DNA from: CAYJBP01 sp964368605
Lineage (GTDB): Bacteria > Bacillota > Dehalobacteriia > UBA4068
Assembly: GCA_964368605.1 (NCBI GenBank)
Contig: CAYJBP010000063.1
Location: 1 to 14,012 of the forward strand
DNA: 14,012 bases
Reading direction: 5' to 3'
Shown: piece after piece, positions 13,956 to 14,012 of the stretch
How positions within the stretch are numbered: the stretch's first letter is position 1
How the letters are laid out: each line of letters opens with the position of its first letter
Notes under the pieces: generated by a model
The model's input: only the letters and a program-made list of their open reading frames with translations
Databases searched by the model: none
Told to the model about the DNA's origin: nothing
Program-made: the position numbers and the translations under genes

Positions 13956-13980
13956 AAAAAAGCCATTTCTCCTGGGCTTT
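13956..13980 (-). terminator. Minus-strand terminator at the right edge
   Basis: On the minus strand, AAAGCC (13975-13980) and GGCTTT (13959-13964) form a 6-bp stem with a 10-nt loop, and the 3' arm continues as six T in all (13956-13961). It points to a minus-strand gene ending close to or just beyond the right edge. The remaining 13981-14012 shows no gene I can support. Confidence 0.6.
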
Positions 13981-14012
13981 AGAATTAAAAAAGGACTCAA
14001 TTAGCTAAAACT

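Overview
The window looks like a chromosomal segment of an AT-rich Gram-positive bacterium (Bacillota, probably Clostridia or a close relative). The reasons are strong AGGAGG-type ribosome binding sites, TTG and GTG starts, consensus SigA-type promoters, a surface protein with S-layer homology (SLH) repeats, a Clostridia-style sirtuin and an ornithine-racemase-like enzyme. Most genes lie on the minus strand. No insertion sequence, CRISPR array, rRNA or intact prophage was seen.

Left part (1-5360). A tRNA-Pro(GGG) gene has a perfect consensus promoter and a 21-bp palindromic terminator that includes the tRNA's own ACCA end. Next, read on the minus strand, comes a run that starts with an NhaC-family antiporter and continues into speD (S-adenosylmethionine decarboxylase), speE (spermidine synthase), a Sir2 deacylase and two half-size ChrA-type transporter genes. 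speD to the second ChrA gene are tightly packed. SpeD supplies the aminopropyl donor that SpeE uses to make spermidine. Why a sirtuin and a split anion transporter are attached is not known.

Middle part (5380-9165). A bidirectional terminator closes a two-gene unit: a small HTH protein resembling phage late regulators (RinA/ArpU type) and a 51-residue zinc-ribbon protein. The leader of this unit has operator-like tandem repeats placed exactly where the -35 box should be. Then come a lone ketol-acid reductoisomerase gene (ilvC) and a gene for an ABC-F ATPase, each with a good promoter.

Right part (9166-14012). An ornithine-racemase-like gene on the plus strand is bracketed by a paired composite repeat (G-rich palindrome outside, A/T palindrome inside). 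It converges on a long secreted protein with YcdB/PepSY-like repeats and three SLH repeats, and the two share a bidirectional terminator. A beta-hydroxyacid dehydrogenase gene diverges from the SLH gene, and hairpins near the right edge end its transcript and probably that of a minus-strand gene outside the window.

The best candidates for something undescribed are the HTH/zinc-ribbon unit with its operator, the spermidine-sirtuin-ChrA operon, and the repeat-bracketed racemase.
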